DNA of 64,000 nt, from the NCBI GenBank assembly GCA_023410875.1, contig JAEYPH010000021.1:62001-126000 (forward strand), written 5' to 3'. Position numbers and translations under genes: made by a program. Positions 8,406 to 16,165 of the stretch are shown one piece after another (position 1 is the first letter of the stretch; the number at the start of each line of letters is the position of its first letter). The notes under the pieces are model-generated. The model saw only the letters and a list, made by a program, of their open reading frames with translations. It was not told the DNA's origin and ran no database searches. Source of the DNA: Bacillota bacterium (GTDB lineage: Bacteria > Bacillota > Clostridia > Christensenellales > UMGS416).

Positions 8406-8983
8406 GGCCTGCCCTCCCCTTGGTCCAGCCGGGTGCGAAGCAGCTTCAAGTCCCGCCAGGAGTCGATCATGAGCCCATCGTTGCGCAGCAGCGCCGCCGG
8501 GTGATAGGTCGCCAGCATCGCATACCCCTTGCGCTCAATCCACCGCCCCCTGGCCTGGGTGACCTTGGCCTGCGGGTCGATGATATATCGGCAGGCCACC
8601 GTGCCCAGGCACACGAGTATTTTGGCGTCCACGAGCTTGAGCTGGCGGCGCAGGAAGGGCAGGCAGGCCTTGGCCTCGCTGTCCTCGGGGTTGCGGTTGT
8701 CCGGCGGGCGGCATTTTACAATGTTGGCGATGTACACGCCGGTGCGGTCCAGGCCGATGGCTTCCAGCATGCGGTCCAGCAGCTGCCCGGCGGCCCCCAC
8801 GAAGGGCTTGCCCTGGCGGTCTTCCTCGGCGCCCGGCCCCTCGCCGATCAGCATGACCGGCGCGTCGGGGTTGCCGTCGCCCACGACGGCATGCTGCCGC
8901 CCCTCGCACAAGCGGCAGGCGCGGCAGGCTTCCACTTCTTTATAAAACTGTTCCCATTGTTGGGCTTTGTTCTCTTGATCCAT
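8402..8983 (-). CDS. Type-4 uracil-DNA glycosylase (4Fe-4S)
   Basis: A 193-residue base-excision repair enzyme. It carries the complete family-4 signature: the cysteines of C-R-A-C-R-L-C at the N-terminus, motif A G-E-G-P-G-A-E-E, F-V-G-A-A-G-Q-L-L, K-C-R-P-P-x-N-R-N-P, the third cluster cysteine in A-C-L-P-F-L, the fourth in L-G-T-V-A-C and motif B H-P-A-A. I chose the ATG at 8983, 12 codons inside a longer frame that starts with TTG at 9019, because the bases of that TTG form a -35 box and a TACAAT box lies 17 bases on; no ribosome site precedes the ATG. The mRNA therefore looks leaderless. Confidence 0.9.
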   Translation of the reverse strand: MDQENKAQQWEQFYKEVEACRACRLCEGRQHAVVGDGNPDAPVMLIGEGPGAEEDRQGKPFVGAAGQLLDRMLEAIGLDRTGVYIANIVKCRPPDNRNPEDSEAKACLPFLRRQLKLVDAKILVCLGTVACRYIIDPQAKVTQARGRWIERKGYAMLATYHPAALLRNDGLMIDSWRDLKLLRTRLDQGEGRP

Positions 8984-8990
8984 CCAAACA

Positions 8991-9019
8991 ATTGTAGAAC
9001 AATGGGGTATTTCGCGCAA
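8991..9019 (-). promoter_or_regulatory. Promoter placing the start point at the UDG start codon
   Basis: Minus strand TTGCGC, exactly 17 bases, TACAAT. The transcription start would fall at about 8984, one base before the ATG at 8983, with no room for a Shine-Dalgarno sequence. Confidence 0.5.
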
Positions 9020-9045
9020 CAGGGGTATAAGGAGTATAAATAGAT

Positions 9046-9142
9046 AGGGAGATTCTTCGGTCGCTAAGCGCCCTCAGAATGACAGAACCGGGTGTAACTG
9101 ACACTCCGTTCTGTCATTCTGAGCGCAGCGAAGAATCTCCCT
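9046..9142. repeat. Long imperfect palindrome (MITE-like CTCAGAATGACA repeat)
   Basis: About 43 bases of left arm (from AGGGAGATTCTTCG to CTCAGAATGACAGAAC) pair with the right arm (GTTCTGTCATTCTGAG to CGAAGAATCTCCCT) with a few mismatches, and the centre (GGTGT aactg ACAC) pairs too. The core TTCTGTCATTCTGAGCGCAG resembles a repeat I recall from many bacterial genomes. It fills the space between sigE and the glycosylase genes and could end transcription in either direction. Confidence 0.75.
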
Positions 9143-9149
9143 TTACAAA

Positions 9150-9860
9150 TTAGGCCATCTTTGACATTTCTCTCTTGAGCCTTGAGATAATCCTTTTCTC
9201 CAATCTGGATATGTAGGACTGCGAGATGCCCAGCATCACGGCGACTTCCTTCTGAGTCTTCTTGGTCACGCCGGACAGGCCAAAGCGCATCTGCACGATG
9301 GAGCGCTCCCGGGCGTTGAGCCGCAACATGGCCAGGCGCAGCAGCTGGCGGTCCACGTCGCCCTCGATGCTTTGGTACACCAGGTCATTTTCGGTACCCA
9401 GGATATCGCTTAGCAGCAGCTCGTTGCCGTCCCAATCCACGTTGAGAGGCTCGTCAAAGCTGACTTCCGAGCGGGTGCGGGCGCTGCGGCGCAGGTGCAT
9501 GAGGATCTCGTTCTCGATACAGCGGGAGGCGTAAGTGGCCAGCTTGATCTTCTTTACCGGGTCGAAGGTGTTCACGGCCTTGATGAGGCCGATGGTGCCG
9601 ATGGAGATCAAATCCTCCAACCCCACGCCGGTGTTGTCGAACTTGCGGGCGATGTACACGACCAGCCGCAGGTTGCGCTCGATGAGCAGCGGGCGCACGC
9701 TTTCGTCGCCATCCCGCAGCTGCAGGAGGTACTCGGCCTCCTCCCGAGGCTTGAGCGGAGGAGGCAAGGGCTGACTGCCCTCGACGTAGTAGACGCCCTG
9801 CGCCAGCCTGCCGTAGACGCGCCGCAGCAGCGCCTGGAACCACCGGATGAACATGATCAT
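9150..9860 (-). CDS. sigE: Sporulation sigma factor SigE (mother cell)
   Basis: A 236-residue sigma-70 family factor that directs early mother-cell transcription during sporulation. It has the SigE-type N-terminal pro-sequence (a hydrophobic amphipathic start, I-M-F-I-R-W-F) removed by SpoIIGA, region 2 with N-L-R-L-V-V-Y-I-A-R-K-F and the -10-reading G-L-E-D-L-I-S-I-G-T-I-G-L-I-K-A, and region 4 with a helix-turn-helix Q-K-E-V-A-V-M-L-G-I-S-Q-S-Y-I-S-R-L-E-K. Length matches SigE. The ATG at 9860 follows GGAGG by seven bases. spoIIGA lies just upstream on the same strand, the classical arrangement, but sigG does not follow; a repeat and DNA-repair genes do. Confidence 0.95.
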   Translation of the reverse strand: MIMFIRWFQALLRRVYGRLAQGVYYVEGSQPLPPPLKPREEAEYLLQLRDGDESVRPLLIERNLRLVVYIARKFDNTGVGLEDLISIGTIGLIKAVNTFDPVKKIKLATYASRCIENEILMHLRRSARTRSEVSFDEPLNVDWDGNELLLSDILGTENDLVYQSIEGDVDRQLLRLAMLRLNARERSIVQMRFGLSGVTKKTQKEVAVMLGISQSYISRLEKRIISRLKREMSKMA

Positions 9861-9998
9861 AGGGTTACCTCCTCAACCGTCACTCCGAAGAGTCAAACTG
9901 CATAGACTATAGTGGGAGTCCTTGCGGGGCAACAAACTTGTACGCGGCATCTGTCGCTGCTCCTATAGCGGCGGAGCTGCTATCACACATTGCCTGCA

Positions 9999-10793
9999 CT
10001 ACTGCAAGGCGGCAGGAGGCAGCAGCGCCTCTGCCCCGCCATACAGCCCTTCCGCGCTGGCTGCCACATACATGGCCCCGGCGTCATGCCAGCGTCCTCG
10101 CTCGCGCACCAACGTGCGCTCGGCCAGCACGGCCTTCATGCTGGCGGGGCCAGTCACAGTCCTGTAGGGGATCTCGATACAATCGCCCGCCGTGTGCAGC
10201 ACACGGGCGCCCAGCGCCGCGTCCACGATCATCACCGGTAAGCCGCTGATGGGCTCATAGAGCAGGTTGCCGGTGTCCAACAGCGCCTCCAAGCGCAAAG
10301 GGCGGCCTGCGCACCATGCCCGCACGGCATAATGGTTGCCGCCGGCGCCCCGGCGGCGCACGGCCTTGGCCGCCAGCGCCGCCATTGCCCCCGTGCCAAA
10401 CACACACAGCAGCAGCGCATTGTGGCCCACGATCAGAGAACCACCCAGTGGCCGGGCGCCGTCCAGCAGCACGCCTGCGGCCAGCGCCGCGCCGCCCCCC
10501 ACTGCCGTGACCGCCACCAGCACGCCAAGGCAGCGCAGATAGGCCAGCGGGCTGCGGGGCTTCCAGCCCAACGCCGCCATCGCCATGCATAAGAGCCCCT
10601 TGGCCGGCAAGGTGTTCAGCGCCGAGCAGAAGGGCAGCAGCATAGCCGCCGCGTACAGGCCGCCCAATGCCGAAGTCAGCAGATAGCGCCACAGGCGGGC
10701 GCGTTCGCCGGCCAGCCTGCCGACGATCACCAGCGTGAGCAGGTCGATCACGAAATTGAGTCCGAAGACCGGTTCCAGATAAACCTTGCCCAT
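9999..10793 (-). CDS. spoIIGA: Sigma-E processing peptidase SpoIIGA
   Basis: A 264-residue membrane aspartic protease that cleaves pro-SigE in the mother cell after a signal from the forespore. About five hydrophobic segments span residues 1-150; the soluble half carries the catalytic L-L-D-T-G-N-L-L motif near residue 190 followed by P-I-S-G-L-P-V-M-I-V, as expected for this family. ATG at 10793. It precedes sigE with a gap of about 140 bases that holds no gene I recognise. The region upstream has TAGAAT at 10833-10828 as a possible -10 and a one-mismatch Spo0A box (TGTCGGA) at 10843-10849 on the plus strand; the geometry differs from the Bacillus spoIIG promoter, so that is only a suggestion. 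Confidence 0.9.
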   Translation of the reverse strand: MGKVYLEPVFGLNFVIDLLTLVIVGRLAGERARLWRYLLTSALGGLYAAAMLLPFCSALNTLPAKGLLCMAMAALGWKPRSPLAYLRCLGVLVAVTAVGGGAALAAGVLLDGARPLGGSLIVGHNALLLCVFGTGAMAALAAKAVRRRGAGGNHYAVRAWCAGRPLRLEALLDTGNLLYEPISGLPVMIVDAALGARVLHTAGDCIEIPYRTVTGPASMKAVLAERTLVRERGRWHDAGAMYVAASAEGLYGGAEALLPPAALQ

Positions 10794-10890
10794 GCAGCGC
10801 TACCCTCGCCAATCACTGTGTGGACTTATTCTAATATAGTGCTGTCGGAGAAAATGCAGAACAGCGCGGGGAAAAAATGCTTGTTTTGGT

Positions 10891-11011
10891 CGGAGGAGCC
10901 GCAGGCTTTGCGGGATAGCGGCGAACAGTGCCCGCGGGCAATGCTCGCCGCTATAGGAGCAAAGCCGGTCGTCGCCTCCGGCGACGAGCATCGCCGCCAG
11001 ATGGCGGCGAT
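10891..11011. repeat. Array of three nested or tandem perfect hairpins
   Basis: First, a nested palindrome: GGCTTTGC 10904-10911 with GCAAAGCC 10959-10966, inside it TAGCGGCGA 10916-10924 with TCGCCGCTA 10945-10953, and GCCCGCGGGC at the centre; CGGAGG and CCTCCG lie outside. Second, TCGTCGCC tcc GGCGACGA at 10969-10987. Third, ATCGCCGCC agat GGCGGCGAT at 10990-11011. It lies between the HD-CHAP gene and spoIIGA, in a gap of 307 bases (10794-11100) that otherwise holds only the likely spoIIGA promoter region. Confidence 0.75.
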
Positions 11012-11100
11012 TGGATATACCACAAAAGTCTTCTGCCTGCTACAATGTCCGCCGTTCGTGCTGTGGTCTTCTCTCGGGGGCGAACAGGCGAGCCAGATCG

Positions 11101-12204
11101 CTATCGCCTGTGTACTTCCACGGTCCGAATCTCTCCGGTCTTGAAGTCGGTCTCCCAGCCCTCGTAGCGGTACTGTGCCGGTATACGGATATAGCCTCCT
11201 ATGGTCCCATCGCGCCGGCGGGGCACAATGCCGGAGACATTATGGTTGCCAACGTTGCCCTCGGCAACAGTCAGGCTCTCGCCGTCACAACCCAACAAGA
11301 TACCGATGTGGTCCCACGGCGCGCCGCCGGCCGGCTTATCCTCCGCAGGAATGACGTTGTGATAGATGACGATGTCGCCGCGCCGGGGCTGGAAATCCTG
11401 CCCCTCGGCGTAAAAGAAGCCGTTCTCTGTGCCCCATTCATACCACGCGGCGACGCAGGCCAGCCGGCACCGTGCCACCTTGCGAGCCGTGTGCACCGTG
11501 CGGATGGGCAGCGCCAGGTCGGCTTCCAGGCAGCAGTGGAACACGAAGGCGGCGCACCACGCGTTCTTCAACTCATCGAAGGCTGAGTCCTCGGGGAAAT
11601 GACGGATGATCCGCAGAAAGTCGGCGTCCTGCCGGTCGCCGACGACGTTCTTCGCGGCCAGCGCCTCGGCGATGTCCGCCAGGCGGCCGGCGTCGAAAGC
11701 CGGCTGCCGCGACGGCGGCATGCCGATGAACTCCGGCGTCTGCAGACCCAACTCGTCCACCAGATTCAGCAGCCGGTCGCTCTTCCACCGGAAGGCCGAT
11801 ACATTGTACAGCCAGTGGTTCATAAGGTCGGCATCCTTTAGCACTTCATCGTAGGCGTCGTGGACGTGGGCCTTGTCCGAATGGTGGTACAGCGCTGAGC
11901 GGATGAGGATTTGCTCCTCCTCGGTGAAGACGCCGGACATCTCATGCTTAAAGGCGACCCGCACCATCTCTGCGCCATTGGGGCCGTGCAGGTCGTTGAC
12001 GACGCCGGTGCGGTAGGAATAGACATCGTGCAGCAGCCCGATGGCGGTGGCCAGTTCCGAGTCCAACCCACGCTTGGCCGCCAGCAGCGCACAGTTTTGG
12101 GCAACGGAATAGAGGTGGATGTGGGCGGCACGCAGCTCCTGCGGGTCCTCCATCGCCTCAAAGATGCCGTTGACATAGGCCTGCACCGCGGGAATCTGAT
12201 TCAT
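11101..12204 (-). CDS. HD-domain hydrolase fused to a CHAP/NlpC-like amidase domain
   Basis: A 367-residue protein with two parts. Residues about 15-200 look like an HD phosphohydrolase: H-I-H-L-Y-S-V-A, then L-L-H-D-V-Y-S-Y, and a later H-H-S-D-K-A-H with K-D-A-D-L-M-N-H. Residues about 205-367 look like a CHAP or NlpC-type papain-fold domain: N-A-W-C-A-A-F-V (Cys nucleophile), R-G-D-I-V-I-Y-H, and W-D-H-I-G-I-L-L-G (catalytic His) with V-A-E-G-N. No signal peptide is visible, so the amidase-like domain may act in the cytoplasm. The ATG at 12204 follows GGAAGG by seven bases; a TTG upstream lacks a site. This combination is not one I recognise, and substrate is unknown. Confidence 0.6.
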   Translation of the reverse strand: MNQIPAVQAYVNGIFEAMEDPQELRAAHIHLYSVAQNCALLAAKRGLDSELATAIGLLHDVYSYRTGVVNDLHGPNGAEMVRVAFKHEMSGVFTEEEQILIRSALYHHSDKAHVHDAYDEVLKDADLMNHWLYNVSAFRWKSDRLLNLVDELGLQTPEFIGMPPSRQPAFDAGRLADIAEALAAKNVVGDRQDADFLRIIRHFPEDSAFDELKNAWCAAFVFHCCLEADLALPIRTVHTARKVARCRLACVAAWYEWGTENGFFYAEGQDFQPRRGDIVIYHNVIPAEDKPAGGAPWDHIGILLGCDGESLTVAEGNVGNHNVSGIVPRRRDGTIGGYIRIPAQYRYEGWETDFKTGEIRTVEVHRR

Positions 12205-12217
12205 GCCTCCACCTTCC

Positions 12218-12252
12218 AAACGGGCAGCCCGACTTATCGTGGCTGCCCGTTT
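12218..12252 (-). terminator. Hairpin after the ABC exporter operon
   Basis: AAACGGGCAGCC and GGCTGCCCGTTT form a perfect 12-base stem with an 11-base loop. On the minus strand it is followed only by GTTT, so termination may be partial; it stands directly before the ribosome site of the HD-CHAP gene. Confidence 0.6.
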
Positions 12253-12265
12253 GCTTGTATTGCTT

Positions 12266-14407
12266 TTATACCGCCTGCTCTTCCGTATAAGCGCCGGTGA
12301 ACTGGCTGTTGTAAAGGTCTGCGTAGAAGCCCTTGGCCGCCAGCAGCTCCCCGTGGGTGCCCTTCTCCACGATGGAGCCGTGGTTCATCACGAGGATGAT
12401 GTCGGCGTCACGGATCGTGGAAAGGCGGTGGGCGATCACAAAGCTCGTGCGGCCGCGCATCAGGCGCTTCATGGCCCGCTGTATGATGACCTCGGTGCGG
12501 GTGTCCACAGAACTGGTGGCCTCGTCCAGTATCAAAATGGCCGGATCGGCCAGGATGGCCCGGGCGATGGTCAACAGCTGCTTCTGGCCCTGGGAGATGT
12601 TGCTGGCTTCCTCGTTGAGCTCGGTGTCATAGCCTTCGGGCAGCGTGCGGATGAAGCGGTCGGCGTGGGCGGCCTTGGCGGCGGTCACGATCTCCTCCTC
12701 GGTCGCGCCGGTGCGCCCATAGGCGATGTTGTCGCGGATGGAGCCCTTAAACAGCCATGTGTCCTGCAGCACCATGCCGAAGATGTGGCGCAGGTCGCCG
12801 CGGCGCATCTGGCGCGTGTCCACGCCGTCCACGGTGATGGAGCCGCCGTCCACCTCATAGAAGCGCATCAGCAGGTTCACCAGCGTGGTCTTGCCGGCGC
12901 CGGTGGGGCCCACGATGGCCACGGTCTGGCCGGGCTGCACGTGGATGTCCATGTCCTCCATGAGCACCTTGTCCGGCGTGTAGCCGAACTTGACGTCGTT
13001 GAAGCTGACCGCGCCGGTGGGCGCTTCCACAACGGCGGCGGGCTCCACGTCGGGGCTCTGCTCGGGCTCGTCCAGCAGCTCAAAGGTGCGCTCGGCGCAG
13101 GCGATGGTGCTCTGTATGATGTTGGCGATGTTGGCCATCTGCATGATGGGCTGCGTGAAGGAGCGCGAATACTGTATAAACGCCGTGATATCGCCCAGCT
13201 CCAGCGTCTTGCGGGCGGCGAACAGGCCGCCGACGACGCAGATGAGCACATAGCCCACGTTGCTGATGAAGCTCATGACCGGCCACATGATGCCCGACAC
13301 GAACTGGGCCTTCCAGCCCGCCGTGAAGAGCTTCTCATTGGAATCACTGAACTTCGCGATGGATTTCTCCTCGTAGTTGAAAGCCTTGACGACCTTGTGG
13401 CCGGTGAACATCTCCTCCACGTGGCCGGACATCTCGCCCAGGTGCTTCTGCTGGGAAGCGAAGTATTTCTGCGAGGCCTTGGCGGTGAACATCGTGGCCA
13501 CCACATACAGCGGCAGCGTCGCGATCACGATGCCCGTAAGCGCGGGGCTGATCGTCAGCATCATCACGACATAGCCGATCAGCGATACGACCGACGTGAT
13601 GGCCGTGGTCAGGCTCTGCTGCAGCGTCTGGGAGATCGTGTCGATGTCGTTGGTCATGCGGCTTAAGATCTCACCGTGGGTGCGGGAGTCGAAGAACTTC
13701 AGCGGCAGGCGGCCCAGTTTGTCGTCCACTTCCTTGCGCATCTGGTAGGTCGTGCGCTGCGACACCGAAGACATCAGGTATTGCATCACAAAACCGAAGC
13801 CGGCGCTCAGCACATACAGGCCCAGCAGCTTCACGAGCATCCAGCCGAAGGCGGTGAAATCCACCTCGCCGTTGGTGGCGCGGATGTAGGCTGCCACGCG
13901 GGTCAGGTTTTCATCGCTGGTATCCAGCTTCATAGCGCCGCTCTGATTCTGCCCGGAGGATTCTGCCAGCTTGTCCAGCTGTTCCTTGGGTATCTTCTTC
14001 ATGCCCTCGATGAGCTTCTCGAAGGCCACGGCGCGCTCTTCGGCGCTCTTGGCATCGGCCATGGCCGGAATCTGCATCATCTGCAGCATGCCCTTGATCT
14101 GGTCGTTGCTCTCGATCTTTTCGACCGCCTGTATCGTCATCTTGGCCACGATGCCCTCGGTCAGCTTGTTGACCGCCTGGCCGTTGACCTTGGGCGCCCA
14201 GATCTGGAACACGGTGCTGGCGATCGCAAACACGAACACGACGATCAGCGTGGCCGTATAGGGCTGGAGATATTTGAGCAGCCGGTTCAGCGTGCCTTTG
14301 AAATTCTTGGGCTTTTCGCCGGGCATCATCATCGGCGGGCCGCCGGGGCCAGGGCCCATGGGCCGACGGGGCGGCATTTTGCGGTCGGGCTGTCTGTTCT
14401 CGCTCAT
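12266..14407 (-). CDS. ABC exporter half-transporter with consensus catalytic site (subunit 2)
   Basis: A 713-residue membrane-domain/ATPase fusion of the LmrA/BmrD type that pairs with the product of the overlapping upstream gene. The N-terminus is a Pro/Met/Gly-rich cytoplasmic tail of about 30 residues. After the first transmembrane helix there is an insertion of roughly 100 residues (about 75-175, charged and Met/Lys-rich) predicted to be extracellular. The nucleotide-binding domain has Walker A G-P-T-G-A-G-K-T-T, Walker B I-L-I-L-D-E-A-T-S-S-V-D with the catalytic Glu, and a non-canonical signature I-S-Q-G-Q. With the partner's L-S-G-G-Q this makes one working and one degenerate ATP site. 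Likely a multidrug or peptide exporter under MarR control. Confidence 0.92.
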   Translation of the reverse strand: MSENRQPDRKMPPRRPMGPGPGGPPMMMPGEKPKNFKGTLNRLLKYLQPYTATLIVVFVFAIASTVFQIWAPKVNGQAVNKLTEGIVAKMTIQAVEKIESNDQIKGMLQMMQIPAMADAKSAEERAVAFEKLIEGMKKIPKEQLDKLAESSGQNQSGAMKLDTSDENLTRVAAYIRATNGEVDFTAFGWMLVKLLGLYVLSAGFGFVMQYLMSSVSQRTTYQMRKEVDDKLGRLPLKFFDSRTHGEILSRMTNDIDTISQTLQQSLTTAITSVVSLIGYVVMMLTISPALTGIVIATLPLYVVATMFTAKASQKYFASQQKHLGEMSGHVEEMFTGHKVVKAFNYEEKSIAKFSDSNEKLFTAGWKAQFVSGIMWPVMSFISNVGYVLICVVGGLFAARKTLELGDITAFIQYSRSFTQPIMQMANIANIIQSTIACAERTFELLDEPEQSPDVEPAAVVEAPTGAVSFNDVKFGYTPDKVLMEDMDIHVQPGQTVAIVGPTGAGKTTLVNLLMRFYEVDGGSITVDGVDTRQMRRGDLRHIFGMVLQDTWLFKGSIRDNIAYGRTGATEEEIVTAAKAAHADRFIRTLPEGYDTELNEEASNISQGQKQLLTIARAILADPAILILDEATSSVDTRTEVIIQRAMKRLMRGRTSFVIAHRLSTIRDADIILVMNHGSIVEKGTHGELLAAKGFYADLYNSQFTGAYTEEQAV

Positions 14408-16131
14408 GCGGTGGCCTCCTCGGAAAGCTGCGACGCCACAATCTCGCGGTAGACATCGCAGGTTTGTAACAATTCTTTGTGACGGCCCATGCCCACGATG
14501 GCGCCCTCGTCCATGACCAGAATGCGCTCGGCATCCATAACCGTGGCCACGCGCTGGCTCACGATGAACACTGTGGCGTCCTGGGTCTGCTTGCGCAGCG
14601 CGGCGCGCAGGCGTGCGTCGGTCTTAAAGTCCAGCGCCGAAAAGCTGTCGTCAAAAATATAGATTTCCGGCTTGCAGGCCAACGCCCGGGCAATGTTGAG
14701 CCTCTGCTTCTGCCCGCCCGACAGGTTGGTGCCGCCCTCGGCCACCTCATAGGTCATGCCCTCTTCCAGAGACGCGATGAACTCCTGGGCCTGGGCAGTC
14801 GCTGCGGCCTCATCCACCGCTTGATCGGAGGCCCCCTCGGAACCGAAGCGGATGTTGTCGGCGATGGACCCGCTGAACAGCACCGCTTTCTGGGGCACAT
14901 AGCCGATCTTCTCGCGCAAGGTCTGCTGGGTCATCTCGCGCACGTCCACGCCATCCACGAGCACAGATCCGTTCTCCACATCATAGAAGCGGGGGATCAG
15001 GTTGATCAGCGTGGATTTGCCGGAGCCGGTGCCGCCGATGATGGCTGTGACCTCGCCGGGCCGCGCTGTGAAGGTAACACCGCTCAGCGCCGGCTGCTCT
15101 GCGCCGTGATAGCGGAAGCTGACGTCACGGAACTCCACCTGGCCGTGCAGCGCGCCGGTGGTCTTGGCCGCCTGAGGGTCGGTGATTTCCGGCTCCACGG
15201 CCAGCACCTCGTTGATGCGCACCGCCGCCGCCTGGGCGCGGGGCACCATGATGATCATCATCGTGAACATCAGGAACGAGAACATGATCTGCATCGCGTA
15301 CTGTATGAACGCCATCAGGTCGCCGATGTTCATCTCTCCGCTGTCGATGCGGATGCCGCCGAACCACAGTATGGAAAGCGTGGTCAGGTTCATGATGATC
15401 ATGACCGCCGGGAACATCAGCGCCATGATGCGGTTGATCTTGATGTAAGTGGCCGTCAGGTCCTCGTTGGCGCGGTCGAAGCGCTTGTGCTCCAGGTCCA
15501 TGCGGTTGAACGCGCGGATGACGCGGATGCCGGTCAGGTTCTCGCGCACCACGAGGTTGATCGCATCGATCTTTTTCTGGATCGCGGTGAACAGCGGCAG
15601 CACCTTGGAGCTCACGAGCCCCACGAAGGCCAGCAGCACCGGGATGGCCACGGCCAGCACCAGCGTCAGCGGCCGGTCCTTGCGCAGGGCCAGTATGATG
15701 CCGCCCACGGCCATCATCGGGGCGCTGAGCATCATGCGCATGATCATCATCGTGACGTTCTGCACCTGGGTGATGTCGTTGGTCGTACGGGTGATCAGCG
15801 TCGCGGTGCCCAGCTTGTCGAATTCATGCAGCGAGAAGCTTTCAATCTTGCGAAACGTCGCGCTGCGCACGTCGCGGCCAAAGGCCATGGCGGTCCGGGA
15901 GGAAAAATAGCTGGCGATGACCGCGCACAGCACGCCGCCGGCCACGAAGATCATCATGCGGCCGCCCACGCTGAGTATGTAGTCGGTATCGCCCAGAAGG
16001 ATGCCTTCATTCACGATGTCGCTCATCAGCGTGGGCAGGTACAGATCGCTGAGCGTCTGCACGAACACCATCAGCAGCACGACGACGATGGGCACGGTGT
16101 AGGGTTTTAGGAATCGAAACAGTTTTACCAT
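14404..16131 (-). CDS. ABC exporter half-transporter with degenerate catalytic site (subunit 1)
   Basis: A 575-residue half-transporter of the BmrC/TM287 type with six transmembrane helices (about residues 15-310) and a nucleotide-binding domain. Walker A is G-G-T-G-S-G-K-S-T, the signature is the canonical L-S-G-G-Q-K-Q-R, and Walker B ends I-F-D-D-S-F-S-A-L-D, so Asp replaces the catalytic Glu. This is the usual mark of the degenerate half of a heterodimeric exporter. ATG at 16131 with AAAGGAG before it. It overlaps the next gene by ATGA and lies 34 bases after marR, so the three genes form one operon. Confidence 0.93.
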   Translation of the reverse strand: MVKLFRFLKPYTVPIVVVLLMVFVQTLSDLYLPTLMSDIVNEGILLGDTDYILSVGGRMMIFVAGGVLCAVIASYFSSRTAMAFGRDVRSATFRKIESFSLHEFDKLGTATLITRTTNDITQVQNVTMMIMRMMLSAPMMAVGGIILALRKDRPLTLVLAVAIPVLLAFVGLVSSKVLPLFTAIQKKIDAINLVVRENLTGIRVIRAFNRMDLEHKRFDRANEDLTATYIKINRIMALMFPAVMIIMNLTTLSILWFGGIRIDSGEMNIGDLMAFIQYAMQIMFSFLMFTMMIIMVPRAQAAAVRINEVLAVEPEITDPQAAKTTGALHGQVEFRDVSFRYHGAEQPALSGVTFTARPGEVTAIIGGTGSGKSTLINLIPRFYDVENGSVLVDGVDVREMTQQTLREKIGYVPQKAVLFSGSIADNIRFGSEGASDQAVDEAAATAQAQEFIASLEEGMTYEVAEGGTNLSGGQKQRLNIARALACKPEIYIFDDSFSALDFKTDARLRAALRKQTQDATVFIVSQRVATVMDAERILVMDEGAIVGMGRHKELLQTCDVYREIVASQLSEEATA

Positions 16132-16165
16132 CCGCTATACTCCTTTACAATAATCCATACCATAT

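Noticed and set aside
10843..10849. Spo0A box TGTCGGA before spoIIGA
   Set aside because: One mismatch and its position relative to the -10 does not match the known spoIIG promoter layout; not listed as a site.
14479..16110. A 543-codon His/Asp-rich frame opposite the ABC exporter gene
   Set aside because: Antisense image of a clear ABC half-transporter.
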